From contig NZ_CP152413.1 of the NCBI RefSeq assembly GCF_038967635.1, forward strand, positions 4,902,001-4,966,000: a DNA stretch of 64,000 nucleotides, in the 5' to 3' direction. Every line of letters begins with the position of its first letter. Within the stretch, counting starts at the first letter, position 1. A program made the position numbers and the translations under genes. The notes beneath the pieces were generated by a model. That model was not told where the DNA came from. It did not search any database and was given only the letters and a program-made list of their open reading frames with translations. Shown piece after piece: positions 63,023-64,000 of this stretch. This DNA is from Bradyrhizobium sp. B124 (GTDB lineage Bacteria > Pseudomonadota > Alphaproteobacteria > Rhizobiales > Xanthobacteraceae).

Positions 63023-63760
63023 CTAATAATCCACCCGCATCAGATAGAGCCCGTCCGGCGGCGCCACGGGGCCGCAGGCGGCGCGGTTGCGGGCGGCGAG
63101 TGCACCAAAGAGATCGTCCGCACTCCAGCGGCCCTCGCCGACCCAGACCAGCGATCCCACCATCGAACGCACCTGACTGTGCAGGAACGAGCGCGCCGAC
63201 GTCACGATGTTGATGGCGTCGCCCTCGCGCGTGACGTCGAGCTGATCGAGCGTCTTCTCCGGCGACCTGGCCTGGCACTCGGTGTCGCGGAAGGTGGTAA
63301 AATCGTGCTTGCCGAGGAGGCGCCGCGCGGCGGCGTGCATCGCGTCGGCATCGAGCGCACGCGGCACGCGCCAGACGCGACTGACGTCCAGCGCGAGGTT
63401 CGCGCGGGTGTTGGTGATGCGATAGAGATAGTGCCGCTTGATCGCCGAGAACCGTGCCTCGAAATCGTCGGGCACGACGTCAGCCGCGAGCACGCCGATC
63501 GGATTGGGCCGCAGATGCGCGTTCAGCCCGTCGCGGAAGCGGCCGGGCGGAAAATGCTTGGCGATGTCGCAATGCGCGACCTGGCCGCGCGCATGCACGC
63601 CGGCGTCGGTACGTCCTGCGCCATGGACGCGCACGTCCTCGCCGCAGATCGCCTTGACCGCCGTCTCCAGCGCGCCCTGCACGGTCGGCGCGGTGTCCTG
63701 GATCTGCCAGCCGGAGAACGGCGTGCCGTCATATTCGATGGTGAGCTTGTAGCGGGGCAT
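63023..63760 (-). CDS. truA: tRNA pseudouridine(38-40) synthase
   Basis: A 245-residue Tru[11 protein letters not shown], catalytic Asp52 in [11 protein letters not shown], and [19 protein letters not shown]. It modifies U38-40 of the tRNA anticodon arm. It is followed downstream of the repeat by fmt on the same strand in reading order fmt-truA, as in Bradyrhizobium. Confidence 0.95.
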   Translation of the reverse strand: MPRYKLTIEYDGTPFSGWQIQDTAPTVQGALETAVKAICGEDVRVHGAGRTDAGVHARGQVAHCDIAKHFPPGRFRDGLNAHLRPNPIGVLAADVVPDDFEARFSAIKRHYLYRITNTRANLALDVSRVWRVPRALDADAMHAAARRLLGKHDFTTFRDTECQARSPEKTLDQLDVTREGDAINIVTSARSFLHSQVRSMVGSLVWVGEGRWSADDLFGALAARNRAACGPVAPPDGLYLMRVDY

Positions 63761-63779
63761 CGTTCAATCTGGTTTGGCC

Positions 63780-63866
63780 GTCATTGCCGGGCTTGACCCG
63801 GCAATCCATCCTCTTCAGGACAAGCTTCTTTTCGAGATGGATGCGCGGGTCAAGCCCGCGCATGAC
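63780..63866. repeat. Intergenic inverted repeat (GTCATTGCCGGG family)
   Basis: 31-bp arms (63780-63810 and 63836-63866) are reverse complements except at compensated positions: one arm reads TGCCGGGCTTGACCCGGCA, the other GCGCGGGTCAAGCCCGCGC. Each arm is itself a hairpin. It lies between fmt and truA. Confidence 0.8.
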
Positions 63867-63870
63867 AATC

Positions 63871-64000
63871 TCAGGACACCTTCGCCCCCGGCTTCAGCGG
63901 CGTGCCGCGCAAAAAGTCCGCCGCCTTCATCGGCGCCTTGCCGGCGCGCTGCAGTTCGAGAATCCGGACCGCGCCATCGCCGCAGGCGATCGCAAAGGTA
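63871..64000 (-). CDS. fmt: Methionyl-tRNA formyltransferase, C-terminal end (5' end outside window)
   Basis: The minus-strand frame from the window edge ends with FAIACGDGAVRILELQRAG, KAPMKAADFLRGTPLKPG and a TGA at 63871. This is the typical C-terminus of Fmt, and its position beside truA matches the expected gene order. About 43 residues are visible; the catalytic domain is out of view. Confidence 0.85.
   Translation of the reverse strand, partial: TFAIACGDGAVRILELQRAGKAPMKAADFLRGTPLKPGAKVS

Overview
The window is GC-rich chromosomal DNA that looks like Bradyrhizobium or a close relative (Rhizobiales, Nitrobacteraceae). The basis is the gene order rpmH-rnpA-yidC-engB-argB...dapD-dapE-truA-fmt, the PHA-metabolism genes, and several palindromic intergenic repeat families that I associate with Bradyrhizobium. 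This taxonomic call is a judgement from reading; no search was run. I see no CRISPR array, complete insertion sequence, integrase or rRNA. There is one tRNA, tRNA-Arg(ACG).

Layout. 0-6 kb: a truncated TPR/glycosyltransferase-like gene, an Rrf2 regulator and methyltransferase pair with a perfect palindromic operator, and a TIG/Ig-like autotransporter. 6-10 kb: small proteins, a repeat element, then a compact three-gene operon: coiled-coil protein, membrane protein ending in an OmpA domain, and a Rab/Ras-like small GTPase with an altered G3 motif. 10-12 kb: a NarL-type two-component pair with a duplicated 12-bp site upstream. 12.5-16 kb: three secreted carbohydrate-active proteins (AlgL-like, clan GH-A glycosidase-like, pectate-lyase-like). 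16-19 kb: MarR, isochorismatase-fold protein, small membrane protein and MFS exporter. 19-25.5 kb: polyhydroxyalkanoate and acyl-CoA cluster (ligase, MaoC, PhaC, PhaZ, phasin, acyl-CoA dehydrogenase), then an AraC regulator.

27-42.5 kb is the most unusual block. It is a long co-directional envelope locus: a free STN-domain protein, a TonB-like protein, an ECF sigma factor, a FecR-type anti-sigma regulator, a TpsB/ShlB-type outer-membrane transporter, a DUF2341-LamG-ExbB fusion, ExbD, an unknown protein, a second TonB, a porin, a coiled-coil periplasmic protein, a PpiC/SurA-like isomerase, a YbjN protein and a lytic transglycosylase. Neither a TpsA exoprotein nor a TonB-dependent receptor is present. 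I read it as a self-regulated, proton-motive-force-coupled secretion or surface system whose cargo is encoded elsewhere.

43-50.4 kb: a ribose-type ABC importer under a TetR regulator. One of its permeases is fused to an SMP-30/strictosidine-synthase-like propeller, and a second free propeller gene follows. 50.4-64 kb: an acyltransferase remnant, tRNA-Arg, a HAMP sensor kinase, then the conserved housekeeping block (ribosomal protein L34, RNase P protein, YidC, EngB, arginine and lysine biosynthesis, TruA, Fmt). This block is punctuated by long inverted repeats of at least five unrelated sequence families.
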